DNA of 64,000 nucleotides from Cucumis sativus. Its lineage: Eukaryota > Streptophyta > Magnoliopsida > Cucurbitales > Cucurbitaceae. Each line of letters begins with the position of its first letter. Within the stretch, counting starts at the first letter, position 1. The notes beneath the pieces are model-generated. The model was not told where the DNA came from, did not search any database, and saw only the letters and a list, made by a program, of their open reading frames with translations. The position numbers and the translations under genes are program-made. The stretch lies in the NCBI RefSeq assembly GCF_000004075.3, contig NC_026659.2, positions 62,001 to 126,000 on the forward strand, written 5' to 3'. This document shows positions 46,215 to 58,993 of the stretch, in pieces.

Positions 46215-49017
46215 TGTATGTAAGTTAGTCCTCACAACGAGGGGTGTCAGGCTTGTGCAATGCATTTGAATAAGAGTGTTTGCATGTTCGTCTCTAGGCT
46301 AGAGTTAATAAATGATGTTTGATCTTGATGCATGGTATCATCTGAAATGAGGCAAGCTTCTAGAACATCCTAGACGGTCTGGTCTTAGGTGATACAGGAT
46401 AGTGGATTGGATCCCTCTTCTCGTAGGTAGGACTTCTGGAAGAGTTTATCCATCTCTCCTATGTCATCCATGTTTTTTGTTTGAAGTTGTCTTGAGAGTG
46501 TGCAAATGTATCATCCGAATTGTTATAGAACTCAAAACACTCGAATTTTTGGACTAAATGACTTGATGAGTTCTCAACAAATGCCTTTGAGATTCTTGGT
46601 TCTTGAACGTAGGGCCATCAGGGAGGTAGGAACGGTGCCATATTTTTGTATGATGAGAACATCAGAAGAAACCCTGCATCCTTCATTGTGAGATTATGGA
46701 AGACAGGTGGTTGGAAATATTTACAGCATTAAAAATGGTAAGGTAAGTGTGAGTTGGAGAAGTGGGAAAGACAGGCAGAGATGGGAAACTTAAAAAGGGA
46801 AGAATTCTATAATTGGTTATTGGTTTGACATAATAATTGAAGAAGACAGAGGGCAGATTGATGCTTTTGCTTTAGGAAGGAGAGGCCTTGATTTACAAGA
46901 CACTGCCAAAGTGTATTGTCACTATCTCAATGGAATATAGGGCTAACTCTGGTCCTAAATTATTCCCTCAAATCCCTTTTGGCCATTAATTTTGCAAAAG
47001 CTACCATTTCCATGTCCCTACAAAAAGATCATCTCCTTCCATGTCCTACCAAAAATCTCATCTTCATAATCATGTTCCTGTTTTTCTAACTATTGCTTTG
47101 GACCCATTTCCTCTCCCTCTCTATGTTTCTTTTTCTCCTTTGTGAAATAAAACTAGGGAGGGGCTCTTTTTTTTTTTTTTCCCTTTCTCTCTCTTATAAA
47201 ACTAACAAGTGAGAGATATCAAATTGAAAATCTTTCTCCAAAAAAGTGGAATTATGCAACTTGTCAAGCCACAGTAAACGATACTCAGGAACGCTTATAC
47301 AGATTGCCATTATAATTTTCAGTTGATTCTATTTTTGTCAAGAAAAAAACTCTGAGGTTGTATTTTTCCCTAAAGGGTTAGATTGAAATAACGTTATCTA
47401 AATTGGTACAATCTAACTTGTCAACTTGAGTATATTGGTTAAAGTATAAGAATTCAATCAAATCTCTTTCAAAGAGGATTCATCATAAAATTGTGGATAA
47501 ATGAGATGAAATTTGGTATGCTATAGTAAAGAAATCAGAAATAATAATTGAAAATTGATTCTGATATGTTATTAATTCAAGGAAGAACCAAGAATCATGT
47601 CTTCTAAAACTTTGATAGCCTTCTTGTGTGAATATACTTTTGAACAAAAGGGAACACCTTTTTCTTTTCTATCATTTATTTTCTATCCTTTTTAAAACCA
47701 GAGCGCCCCACTTTGTTGACTCTTCTTTTGAAAAGAAAAAATAAAATGAAATTTGTTATTCCAATCCAATCTTTGTTTCCAATTGAGAGCTTCTAAGGCA
47801 CATCCATCTCTGGAATTGCAAACTCCTTGTAAGAGAAATCAATTAACTCTCAGTTCAATAACTTTGTCCATTCAATTCTTTCCCCTTTTGTATGATCCAA
47901 CACATTTTCCCCCTTTTTCCTCCCTCCTTCCTCTTATAATCTCCTTCCCTTCTACTCTAAATCATTCTTCTTTTACCACCCTTTGACCTTATTTTTAACT
48001 TAAACGAAAACCAGACATATAACCCCTATATATATTAGAATGGTAAAATTACAGTCACTGACGCTTAAAATCTTGATTTTCAAGAAACAACCGAAATGGA
48101 TATTAGTCCAAAAGCATAATAATTAAAAGTTGGTCAAGAGGTCCAAGGAGGAAAAAAAAAGCAAAAGTAATGAGGAAAAAAAAAACCTCTTCTTTTTAAT
48201 TTTAACATTGATGGATTAAATTTATAAACTTTTTTTTGGGAAGAAATGATGAGCATAAAAACCCAACAAACAAATCTAAATCTTGAGCATTATTATTAAT
48301 AAAAACTAAAACTTATTCAACCTAATGAATCAAATCACTCCCACATCTTAATATTGCAATAATTAATGTTCCTTCCGAAATGATTTCCATTGTAAACTAC
48401 GTCGTTTAGCGAGTCACATCCATTTCGGACAAATTTGTAATAAATTTCATAATTTAGTGATTTAAAAAATATTAAATTTGTAAAAGAGTAGTTTCGTAGA
48501 GTCTTCTTTCTTTCTTTCTTTCTTTCTTTTTTTCTTTCTTTCGTTCTTCTTTCTTTCTTTCTTCTTCTTCTTCTTCCTCTTCCACTCTCTCTCTCTTCTT
48601 CACAGGTCACTGGTGAGAGAGAGAGAGAAGCTTTGGTTTTAAAAAGCAAAGGAATCAAAGCAGTTGGGTTTCTGTTGGCTGTGGATCAAAGAGAAAGGGC
48701 ACTCTTTTGTCAAAGGGATAACCCCACTCCTCAATTTCCACTACATGTTCTTCATCATTCCCTCCCCCTCCTCCGGTTCCGGCGCCGGATTTGGATTCCG
48801 GCAAATGTCTTTCCCTTTCTCAGCTACTCCCTTCCCCATCGCTCCCTTGCCGGACCTCTTCCTGTTTCTGGCCCCATTTAACTCTTCATCAATGCCATGA
48901 CAAACTTTTCATTTCACAAATCCATATATTTAAAACCCTAGTTAGTGTTAGTTAGGCTTAAAGGATTTACCAAATATTACCCACCCTCATTCCGCTCACT
49001 TCTGTATACCATACTCA
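46215..49017. other. Intergenic between 6PGL-2 and TBC gene
   Basis: 2.8 kb. Starts with the 6PGL-2 3' flank. Open stretches at 46.5-46.7 and 47.75-47.99 kb are unrecognised and probably spurious. A long (TTTC)n/(CTT)n/(CT)n compound repeat lies at 48.50-48.60 kb. The 48.6-49.0 kb part is probably leader of the TBC transcript and contains an upstream open frame of 78 codons (48664-48900). Confidence 0.6.
48498..48598 (+). repeat. (TTTC)n / (CTT)n / (CT)n compound microsatellite
   Basis: About 100 bases of almost pure pyrimidine, mainly TTTC, then CTT, then CT units. It lies 420 bases before the TBC ATG, in its promoter or the start of its leader. It is the largest simple repeat in the window. 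The 107-codon antisense reading of it (Lys/Glu/Arg-rich) is an artefact. Confidence 0.9.
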
Positions 49018-52000
49018 ATGAAAGCTCTCCGGAGAACTCAAACTTCTTCCTCATCCAATTCCAATCCAAATTCCAATTCCAACTCCAACTCCAACTCCAA
49101 CCCCAACTCCAACTCTTCTTCTCCTTCCTCTTCTTGGGTTCACTTGCGTTCCGTTTTAGTGGTTGTTAGCTCCTCCTCCCCATCTTCATGTTCTTCCTCT
49201 GATCGGTAAGTAGCTAACTATTTTAGCTACCCTTTAATTGGGCTTATAATTTTATTTCACGATTTAGATCTCGATCTTTAACTGCCTGTCTCCTGCTTTT
49301 TATGGTCAATTTCAGTCTGATCAAGCTATCTTGAAGATCCCTGTGCTATTTATTCCCTTCCCTGCTTTGGTTCTATTTTCAATTTTATTTTAGCTAATCG
49401 TTGGCGGTTGAATTTGATGGGTGTGCCGACGATTTTTTACATTGTGTTTGTGGTGGATTTAGGCTATTTTTAACTTCTTGTTACAAACCTTTTCTTTGAG
49501 GGTCTTGATTAGCCACAAAATCTGCCTGATTATTTTGATTAGGTTGGTACCGCCTTTGTATGAATCAAGTTGATTACATTTTCCTTTACGAAATTGAAGG
49601 GTATTTTCTTCTTCTTTTCCACCCCTCTCTTGATTCAGCTTTGGCAAGAAATCGAGTTTTTTTACTTTTCTTTCGAAACCTTCGGAATGGAATGGATATA
49701 AGCATATTAGGGACAGGATCGCCTTTACCGTGTAAACGTGGCTAGAAAACCCTGCTTGAGGAGTCAGTAAGTTATTGTGATCCTGATGTCATGCATCTAA
49801 TTGGGAGATTTGAAATTATCACTCTGGATTCTTGTTTAAACATTTCGTTGCAAAGTTGAGGAAAGTGGAATTTCTCAACCTCTTAACTCAGAAGGAGGAT
49901 ACTTGTCTTGTTTTAAAATTTATGTTGCAAATATTATGAGATCAGTTACTGTCATCACAGAAATAAATAATTGAGTTGGGGAGGGACTACTCAAGTTATC
50001 TTTGCTTTTTTCATTTTGTTTTAATTTGTTCCTTTGGTTGTTGTCCCATGTATTTTCCTATTTCTTGATAACTGCTGGTAATTTCAACATGTAATGGCTA
50101 AATTTTCCATCATTGATAATTTAAAACTTCAAGAAAATTAAACTTGCAGTGTATTGAAATGTTGATTCTTGTTATGAAGCCATTCATTCTGTTGCTTGTC
50201 TGGCAAAGTTGAACTTTTCTGAAACAAAGGACTCCTAGAATTTTCTTCTTAATGGTTTTGCTTTCAATTTCAGGAGTCGTCTCAAATCACCATGGTCGCG
50301 TAGAAAAAGAAAGCATGCACTTTCACCTCGACAGTGGAAAACTGTGTTTAGTCCAGATGGGAAACTCCGTGATGGTGGAATTAAGTTTCTAAAAAAAGTT
50401 CGCAGTGGAGTAAGTCAAAGCTATCTTCTATAGTCTACTGCTTTTTCTAAGATCTAGTGGTAGTTTCGTTATCTCAACTCATGCAATCTGTGATGTAGGG
50501 TGTTGATCCAAGTATTCGAGCAGAGGTTTGGCCCTTCCTTCTTGGAGTGTAAGTGATACTCACCCTTACGGCTTCTATCCATTACCTTCATTATTAATAG
50601 CCGACATCTTTGAATATTTCAGTCATCACTGAAATTTTTTCTTACATACAAGGAAAAAAACCTTTGTGCTATAACTATAAGTAACAATGGTCCAAGTTAC
50701 CAGTACCAGTACCCCTGCTATAACAGCATTAGGCATTTTAGAAAACTTCTATATTTTTGAAGAATTTTTGAAGTGTAGGAGAACTTAAAACTATTCTCCA
50801 ACCTTATACGAGTCATAAAGAATTCAATCCTTTTGTGTGTTCTCACTGAAAGTGCCAGCCTCTTCTATAATAGCATTAATCACAGCCTTTTCTCATTGGG
50901 AGTATTAGCCCGTTATAAAGCCTCATGGTCCTAAAGGTCTGAGCATGTTGTCTTGACAATTTTATTGCTTGAAGTCGTTATCAAAATATATGAATATTTT
51001 AAAATGATGTGTCATTGTGTCCTGCACATTTCCTAACTTATTGGTGGGATGACATGCCAATACGCACCTTGTATTATGTCTTTCTTAGATGAGTCATTTA
51101 TTAATAATGGTTGGGGTGACTTTGTTGACTTGTCTTATATCATACCATGGGGGAGTACGTTTTCCTTGTCTCACAAAACACATATACATACAAAGAAAAT
51201 GAGAGGTTGATCTTTTCAGTTTGCTTCAAAATGTCTGATTAATTCGTTGATCTACACTTTCGCTTGGATGTATATGGATTGGAATTTGTGAATGGAAGTA
51301 GATAGTCCTTCATTGGTTCATTGTCTTTTAGCATCAACTTCAATGTATTTTTTCATTCATTTGAAATTCCCTAATTCAGTCGTGTGAGTGATGTATATTA
51401 CTGGGTAGTATGTACGTGGACAAAGACAATATTAATTAAGATGGGGAAGTTGGGCCCTCGTAAAGTTTTGGTCCTTAACTTCAAAGAAATGTTAGCAGGA
51501 TTCCATTTTACGTGATTTGCTCAACCAGCTATGAGCTTTCTCAGAGATAAATTGTGTTTTATATTTTGCTATTAGTTATATTAATATTATAGGCCTGCAA
51601 TTGATCGACATAGAGTTTTACCAACCTGTTCAAATCTTCAATGTTATTAGGATTTTTTCATGTCTATGTTGCATTAGAAGCTCTGAATTTTTGTGGTAAT
51701 TCAAATTCTGAACCGCAATTTCTACTTTTTGGTGGGGCATAGATTTGATTTGACTGATCCCATGATTTTTAACAGCTATGACCTCAAGAGTTCTAAAAAG
51801 GAAAGGGATATTATAAAGACTCAGAAAAGGTAATTGCTATATATTTTTTAAAAGTTTTTATTCAGTATTTTGGATCTTTTATGCAGTACTTTAGATTGTC
51901 AGAAGATATATATCTCTCTTTATTGACATCCATCTATGAGGGGCTTTACCTTACAATTTAAACCTGTTCCGTGCAGAAAGGAATATGAAAAACTCCGTAA

Positions 52001-53222
52001 ACAGTGCAGGCGGTTAATAAAACGTAGAAATGAAAGCTCTAAGTGGAATGAATTTAGGGACATGATTGATGTCGGGGAAGATGGCTTCCTTGTCCAAGAC
52101 ATAGATTCTCCTAGTTCTGAAGACGTGGTTAGTGCCAGAGAATCCCTTTCAAGCGAAGAAAGGTGCTCCAATGTTGAATTTTTAGATGAAGCCTTCTGCT
52201 CTTTGTTGGAAGGGGAGGGGAGTTCAAGACGGATCACAGCTGATAGTTCATTGGTACTGAATTCGGACTCCTCTGACTCAGACTCCTCGGATGATCTGGA
52301 TCTTAGTCAGACCTTTCCCTCCACTGATGGAATGGAAGAGCCCTATCTAGATATGACGGCCAAGGAAAATTCTTCTCCCACTAGGACTGAGGTCTCATCA
52401 AAGCTCCATAATAGTGAAGATTTTGCAACATGGCAGCGGATTATCCGACTTGATGCACTTCGTTCTAACTCAGAATGGGTACCATACCTGTCATCTCAAG
52501 CACCAGTTTCAGATGGCAGAGCTAGGCGATGTGCTGAAGCTGTTGGTTTAGTTGATTACGACCACCTAGAACCTTGTATGATTTTCCATGCCGCAAGGCT
52601 TGTGGCAATTCTTGAAGCATATGCCCTCTTTGACCCTGAAATTGGTTATTGTCAAGGCATGAGTGATCTACTTTCTCCTATCATTACTGTGATTTCAGAA
52701 GATCACGAGGCATTCTGGTGTTTTGTTGGTTTCATGCGCAAGGCTCGCCACAACTTTAGGCTTGATGAGGTTGGAATTAGAAGGCAATTAAACATAGTGT
52801 CTAAGATTATTAGGTGCAAGGACTCGCACCTTTACAAGCACCTGGAGAAACTTGAGGCTGAGGATTGCTTTTTCGTTTACCGGATGGTTGTCGTGCTATT
52901 CAGAAGGGAATTGACATTTGAACAAACGTTATGCCTGTGGGAAGTGATATGGGCTGACCAGGCAGCTATAAGGGCTGGAATAGGGAAGTCTGCATGGAGT
53001 CGGATTAGGCAAAGAGCTCCACCAACAGATGATTTACTGCTCTATGCGATTGCTGCTTCAGTACTACAGAGAAGAAAACTTATCATAGAGAAGTATAATA
53101 GCATGGATGAAATTCTGAGGGAATGTAATAGCATGGCTGGGCACCTTGATGTGTGGAAGCTTCTCGACGGTGCTCACGATTTGGTGGTAACCTTACACGA
53201 TAAGATAGAGACGTCCTTCTAG
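49018..53222 (+). CDS. TBC domain Rab GTPase-activating protein
   Basis: Five exons, 49018-49205, 50274-50409, 50499-50548, 51776-51829 and 51977-53222, give 557 residues in a clean frame. Residues about 8-40 are a Ser/Asn low-complexity run, followed by 'WVHLRSVLVVVSSSSPSS'. Next comes the family block 'LKSPWSRRKRKHALS', 'FSPDGKLRDGGIKFLKKV' and 'GVDPSIRAEVWPFLLGVY', which opens the TBC domain. An acidic Ser/Asp insert (about 190-290) splits it. The catalytic dual fingers are both intact: the Arg finger 'IRLDALR' (about 299-305) and the Gln finger 'YCQG' (about 367-370). It should stimulate GTP hydrolysis by a Rab; which one is unknown. Matches Arabidopsis At5g24390/At5g54780 from memory. 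Start MKALRR agrees with those relatives. Confidence 0.93.
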
Positions 53223-54588
53223 TAAGTGACGGGTTCATTTCCATTCCAGTTTTTACTAACTTGTGGGTGTGGTGCTCTTGGCTGTTGAGGTCCTGAAAAA
53301 GGTTGGGAACTTAGGCCATTTCATTATGCTGCCGCGTAAGTGCAGCTTACAATGAAAAGCTCCGAAGTTAGAATTGCTGTTTGGAGCATATCATAAAACC
53401 TCACAAGTTATGACATGTTAGCAGCAGGGATTCATTCGAATGATGAAGAAAACCTGTTGGCTTTTGTGTTAGATTCATTCAATTGAGAAGATAAATCAGT
53501 GAAGTTTGTGTGGGATGATATGATTAGAATAGAGCCGTGAATCAAATGATTCTTGTAAACACTTGTTTTCATATTAAAACAAACTTATCAACTCGCCATT
53601 CCTGTGTTGGCGTACAAACATGTCACAAACTAGTTATGCCAGCTTTGCTTTGTGGTATAAGTTATATGAACTTCTGACTAATTCACCATTCATAAATGTA
53701 TCATTTGGACGGCTACCAACCCTCTGTTTGTGACATCTTCAAACGTAAGTTTAATTCAATAGTTTTTTTAAGGCAGGCATAAGAATTAACCTACCTACTC
53801 CACAACATTACAACTTATTTCTTACACTATATCCTAGATAGACTAATGCAAGTGATTAGAACAGAGTGGATCCATTGATTGAGCAAGCAGCCGAGTCTTC
53901 AAAGCAGAATTTATGGCGATAGTTTCAACTGATAGTTTCAACTCATAGATTCTCGAATGAAAACAACCGTACATAATTTGGCAAGGAATAATACTTTACA
54001 TTTAATGTAAGGTAGCATTATATCATATGATAACAAAGATTATTTATAATCCATGACAGCAAAGGGTTAATAGATAAAGTGAAGTTGCCTAATAACAAAC
54101 CAAACCGTCTAATAACAAACCAAACCATAATTGCTTCATTAGCTAACCATTTTGTTTTTGTTTAGTTGAAATTTCTATAATACTACTTACAATTTCCTTC
54201 CTATGGTTTAAAAAACTAAAATTGATTTTGAAATTTGGCAAAGAATTTAACTACTGAGTATGCAGATGATTCTATAAAAATAAGTGAAAATATGCTTACT
54301 TTAGAAAACAAAAAATAAAAAGCAAAAAGCAAAATAACAAAATAGGGTTGATTTATCATTAAAGAGACGAGCAGAGCAATAAAGGAAGGGGGGAAAAGGA
54401 GAAAAGAAAAGATAGCACATAGCTTTACTTATTATTAAGGAGAATACAAAAACCGATGAGAGAACTCTAGTCTACGACCAACCCCGACATGAAATCACAT
54501 GACAAGAAGATAAAGAAGAAAAAGAGAACGTTCTTTCTACCAAATATAATCGATATGAATATGCAGTTTACCCTCCAGAGGGTTTTAT
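53223..54588. other. Intergenic between TBC and cytochrome b5 (convergent)
   Basis: 1.4 kb of AT-rich 3' flanks. A direct duplication 'CTAATAACAAACCAAACC' occurs twice at about 54089-54126. Nothing else recognised. Confidence 0.6.
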
Positions 54589-56084
54589 TTATTCATTCTT
54601 GGTGTAGTGTCGAACAGCAAATGCCAAACCCAAAATCAAAATGGGAACCAAAAACTGCAAGATCTTGATCACAAACTCAGGTGTCTTATCTGGGTTGTGC
54701 TGTGATTGTTGTGATGGAATGAAAATCTTCTTCAAAGGAACCGTTGAAGGATCAATTTCTCCGATGTAATATTTGTCCATCATTTCTCTTGCTGAATCGC
54801 TGTGCCCAACATCTTCGAAATCGTTTGTGGCATCTTTTCCTGCAAAACACAATTAGTAACTGTTATCATATCCATCCTAATCATCATTCGCAATGACCTC
54901 AAAGAAACAGAATCAAGTGTTTGTTATTATAAGGGAATTCCGAGGATTACCAGTTGCTGACAATAATACTTCATCACCTCCGGGATGATCCTCCATGAAA
55001 GGAGTTACATCATAAACCTAAAGTAAAGGCCATAAGCAATCAAACATGAGAAAAGAAATCTCACTACTTCCACTGAAAATAAACTACTCATACAAGCCAG
55101 CTTAGTATCTCGTCATTTTGAACAAATGGTCCCTAAGGCATTTGGTTCTGGAAAATTTAAGTGGTTTTTTTAATATTGAGTCAACCCCAAACCATAGTGG
55201 TTGGGGCTCAAAATATCTTAACGAGAGCTGGTAAAGAATTTCTAAATTACCTCATCTCTAATTATCACTATTTTAAACTCAGTTTGGTACCCAAAGCTCT
55301 CGACATTCACCAAGAATGTGACAAATTTAATATCTCTACAAGGTAGCCAATAAAGGGGTTTAAACCAATCACCATTTTGGTTAACCCCAATTCTTCGACA
55401 GCATGCCAACCCTTGGGATGGGTATACTTCTAAGCATAATATAACAAGCAACTCAATGGAAGTTATGATTTCTTATGGGGAGAAGAAAAAAAATCTTAAG
55501 ACTCTTTAGTCAATGTCAGACCTTTATATAGCCTTCGTACACTACATATAAGCGGCATACCAAATAAATCAGGACAATACAAACAGAGCAGAAGGAAATG
55601 AGACTAAATTATCTTTTGTATTAAAGGTATACAGAAGAAAAAATCTATTATATGAATCAAAACAAAGAAGAAAAAGGAAGAAGATATTCGAATTTGAGTA
55701 TCTGTGAACAAAAATATGAGAACGTGCATGCAAAGGAATTGAACCCCCAAAGCTACTGCATCTATATCAAAAACTCTTTTAGTGGATATTTGATGAGAAT
55801 CCACAATCCAGAGTTAGGAAAGAGTTAAAGCCCTTAGCCACAGCCATATGTTTTTCTTTAGCAAGGGCTTTTGGTTTTCCTCGTCCAAAAACATAGGACA
55901 TGCTTTTTTTGCCAACCAAATAAGAAATAGTCAACAATTAAACCAGAACTGATCGATCTAGTGATGAATAAGAAGAATCAAGTAAGAGAGATCCAACCTT
56001 CCCAGAGATAACAAGCCAGCAATCTTTGGTTTTGTTGTGCTTTGCCACTTCTTCGAAAAGATGAACCTTCGGATCCGAAGCCAT
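54589..56084 (-). CDS. CYB5: Cytochrome b5, ER tail-anchored
   Basis: Three exons on the minus strand, 55998-56084, 54951-55017 and 54589-54839, give 134 residues, the usual plant length. The haem-binding core runs from about 5 to 80, with haem ligands His40 in '[11 protein letters not shown]' and His64 in '[14 protein letters not shown]'. A linker leads to a C-terminal membrane anchor at about 107-128 ('[20 protein letters not shown]') followed by the short charged tail RHYTKNE, typical of an ER tail-anchored protein. It donates electrons to desaturases, hydroxylases and some P450s. Introns have GT-AG ends. The first exon starts [13 protein letters not shown], as in plant b5s. Confidence 0.96.
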
Positions 56085-57227
56085 TTATGCCTGCAAAAAC
56101 CAAAATTAAGAAACCCCCAGAAAGAAAAGGGATCCAAAAGCAAGTATAGAGGCATTGGAAAGAAAGAGAGCGAGAGAGCAGAAGAAAACAACAGAAATTG
56201 AAATGGGTGGGTAAGAAAGAAGGAAACCTACAGCTGGGAAATGGGTGAGAGGGAACGTGTAGTTCGGATCCTTGTTTGCGGCAAAGACCGAGCGATTACA
56301 GAACACAGATGGGTTCTTGATCTTAAGTTGGAAGAATTGATTTTTGCTTTTCAATTCTTATTAATTCTAATTAAGGTATATAAAGGGCGGCAAAAAGGTG
56401 AAAAAGGTAAGTGGGGAAGCATTTTACTTGTAATTAATGGGGAATTTCCTAATCGAAGTTTTAAAACATCAAAACATGTGGTGTGGGACTCAATCACCCC
56501 TATGCCCTATGGGTTTCACATTACATTGGAAAACTCCTTCTAAGTTCTACCAAACATTTTAAACCAAAAGAGAGGATGTTCAAGTTGGATACCATTCTCC
56601 AACTTTGTCTTCTACCTTATTCTTTTTCTTTTAACTCTTGCTTTACTCTTATTTTTCACCATCTATAATCATTTTATTGCAACTCTTTCTTCTCAAAATT
56701 TTCATTGTTAAATCAAATTTGTATAATATTATTGAATAATTGAATTGGAATAACAATGAATTACAAAATAAATAGATTTCAACAACACATAACAATAAAA
56801 CGATGCATAAGAAAAAGATGTAGGAAAATAATAGTTGGAATAAACCCTAGTTAAATTTTAACATTTGAGTTTGTGAAACAATCCGCTGAAGAAAACATTT
56901 CCAAATCAAAACTATTACATGATCTGAGTTAAAAACAAAAACCCACAAAGAGTTAATAGGTTGAAGAGATACCCACAGAATACCCTAAACTTAAATTATG
57001 GACTAGAGATAGTACATAACAAGAAAAGACTTTTGGATTGGAGATAGAACTCACGAATCTATCTCTAAACATCTCACCTTCTCCACCTCTTCAACTGCGT
57101 AACTAAATAACTTTTTTTGTTCTTCTTTTTTTGCTAAACTAAATAATACAAAGGAAACAAACAAAAATAAGTAATAAGAGAAAGGAAATAGGGGTGATTG
57201 GGTTGAGCTCCCTCCAAATCTCCCATT
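56085..57227. other. Intergenic between cytochrome b5 and GH17
   Basis: 1.1 kb: the b5 promoter and leader (about 56.09-56.4 kb), then AT-rich DNA and the 3' flank of the GH17 gene. Nothing else recognised. Confidence 0.6.
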
Positions 57228-58993
57228 TTACCAATATTTGCACTTCCCATAACCTGGAAAATTAAAACAAAAACAAATTGCTAAAGAAAATACCTTTGTG
57301 AATAATTAAATTACAACAGAATTAGTCAATGAATTTTGACTAATTAAAAAAAAATCAATGAGAATGAGAATAAAAATAAGAATCTTATGGGACTTACTTG
57401 GATCCACCGTGGTTAAAGTGCCGGTTTGGTCAAAATCGCAATCAAAATCGTTCCCTTCCGTGGCTTGAAAGTAGGCGTTCATGACGTAAGCAGCATGGGC
57501 TCGGACCGTATTAGGAGCAAAACACGCCCCATTTTCTTTTATCGGCCCACAGTCCAAGCCCAACCCACAAACGTAATCTATGTTTCTCTGCAAGCCCTCC
57601 TCGCTGGCCTCACTTTTGGGCAGGCACCACCTTTTACTTTCACTCACTGTGCTTGGGCTTGGGCCTTCAACTTGACCTTGATGGGCTCTCGGAGTAGCGG
57701 ATTGAGCCTGTTAGATCCAAGTCCACAACAAACCTATCAACCAACATGTAACACTAACCATCATGATTATCAAAAACGTTTTAGGGTGGGTTCGAGCTGT
57801 GGCAGCTACCGTGGGCCGAAGAATCCCAATCTCATAAACCGGGCTCAGATCTGGTTCGAATAGCCCAAAGTTCCTTTCGCCAATTGGACCCGGTTTGAGA
57901 TTCTCATTGAATAAAGCGAAAATGTATGTCTCGAAAGTCCGGTTCGGCATCAACGGCGTCCCTTTGCCTGATACGACATGTCGCATCAGATTCCCATTGT
58001 AATAAGCAGCTTCTTTTGGGCCGACTCCGACTTGGGTTGGATCACCCTTTGAAGGCCAGCCCGTTTCGGCTATCACAATATCGAGATCCTCAAAGCCCAA
58101 GCTTTTCATCGCGGAATAAACCGCGTCCAATTGAGCATCCAACATATTGGTGTATAGAATTCCTAAATCCGAGTCGAACACGCCGGGGTTCGGCCGGAAG
58201 AGCGCGTAATCTAGATTGTCAGCAGTGCAGGCGAAGAATGGATATGGATTCACCATTAATGGCGAGTTTGTTTCTCTTAGGAAGCTCAGCATTGGTTTAA
58301 TTACGTGTGTATCGTAGCCTTGCCTGAACCTTGCAGTCGACGGCGGGGTTGAGTTCGACAAAATGCCGAGCGAGTGGGGCGTTGAGATTTGAATCCTTCT
58401 ATCCAAGGAGGCTTCAATGAGAGCTGTGTGGAGGCTCTGCATTGCTGGAACGAGGTTGGCAATGAGCAATTTATTGGCGGTGGATAAGACTTCATTGCCA
58501 ACTAGAACGCGAATGATGTTTGTGGCAGGGATGTAGGGTTGAATGTTGAATTTGATCCATTCTTCAGCGAAATTTGGCTTCACTAAGCGGGGTATTTGAT
58601 CATTAGGGATTGTAATGGATACTGAAATGCCGGTATGAGCGAAAGCTCGTAAGATGTCGGGATCCGCATCGAAGAGTCTGACGCGATCGATAATTGTGTT
58701 ATCCAAAAGGAAGGCTGCAACTTTAGAGGGCGGAGGGAGATTGTCAGCCACCGTGCCGTAATTGACTCCGATTGATCCACCATTAACTCCTGAAGAAAGT
58801 TAAATGTTTTTATAAAGAAAAAATATGATAGTGAAAACTGAAAAGAAAAAAAGCACATAAGAATAATGCATGATGTAATTGATTTACCTTGAATTTGGAA
58901 GAGTGTTGGGAGAATTAGAAGGAGAAAAGTGGGTAAAGTGGAAAAGTAAGGAAGAAGAAGGTGGTGTGAGAGAGTGAAAGGAGAGGAAGCCAT
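57228..58993 (-). CDS. GH17 endo-1,3-beta-glucosidase with C-terminal X8 (CBM43) domain
   Basis: Four coding exons on the minus strand, 58888-58993, 57810-58789, 57398-57707 and 57228-57253, give 473 residues. Residues 1-36 are a signal peptide (…LLLILPTLFQIQG). The GH17 barrel (about 40-365) has the acid/base Glu in 'VLVGNEVLS' (about 135) and the nucleophile Glu in 'IVIAETGWPSKG' (about 277). After a Ser/Pro linker comes the X8 domain, 'RWCLPKSEASEEGLQ' to 'DPSYGKCKYW', with the six-Cys pattern and a callose-binding role. It acts at the cell wall, possibly at plasmodesmata. The 102-base intron 57708-57809 stays open if retained, ending instead in a hydrophobic tail (see findings). An in-frame upstream ATG (MPHPNSL) would add about 20 residues; the signal peptide favours MASSPF. 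Confidence 0.92.

Noticed and set aside
48335-48658. 107-codon minus-strand frame rich in Lys, Glu and Arg
   Set aside because: Composed mostly of the complement of the TTTC/CTT microsatellite.
57426-58300. Long plus-strand open frames (145 and 124 codons) opposite the GH17 gene
   Set aside because: They are antisense shadows of the GC-rich GH17/X8 coding exons and resemble no protein.
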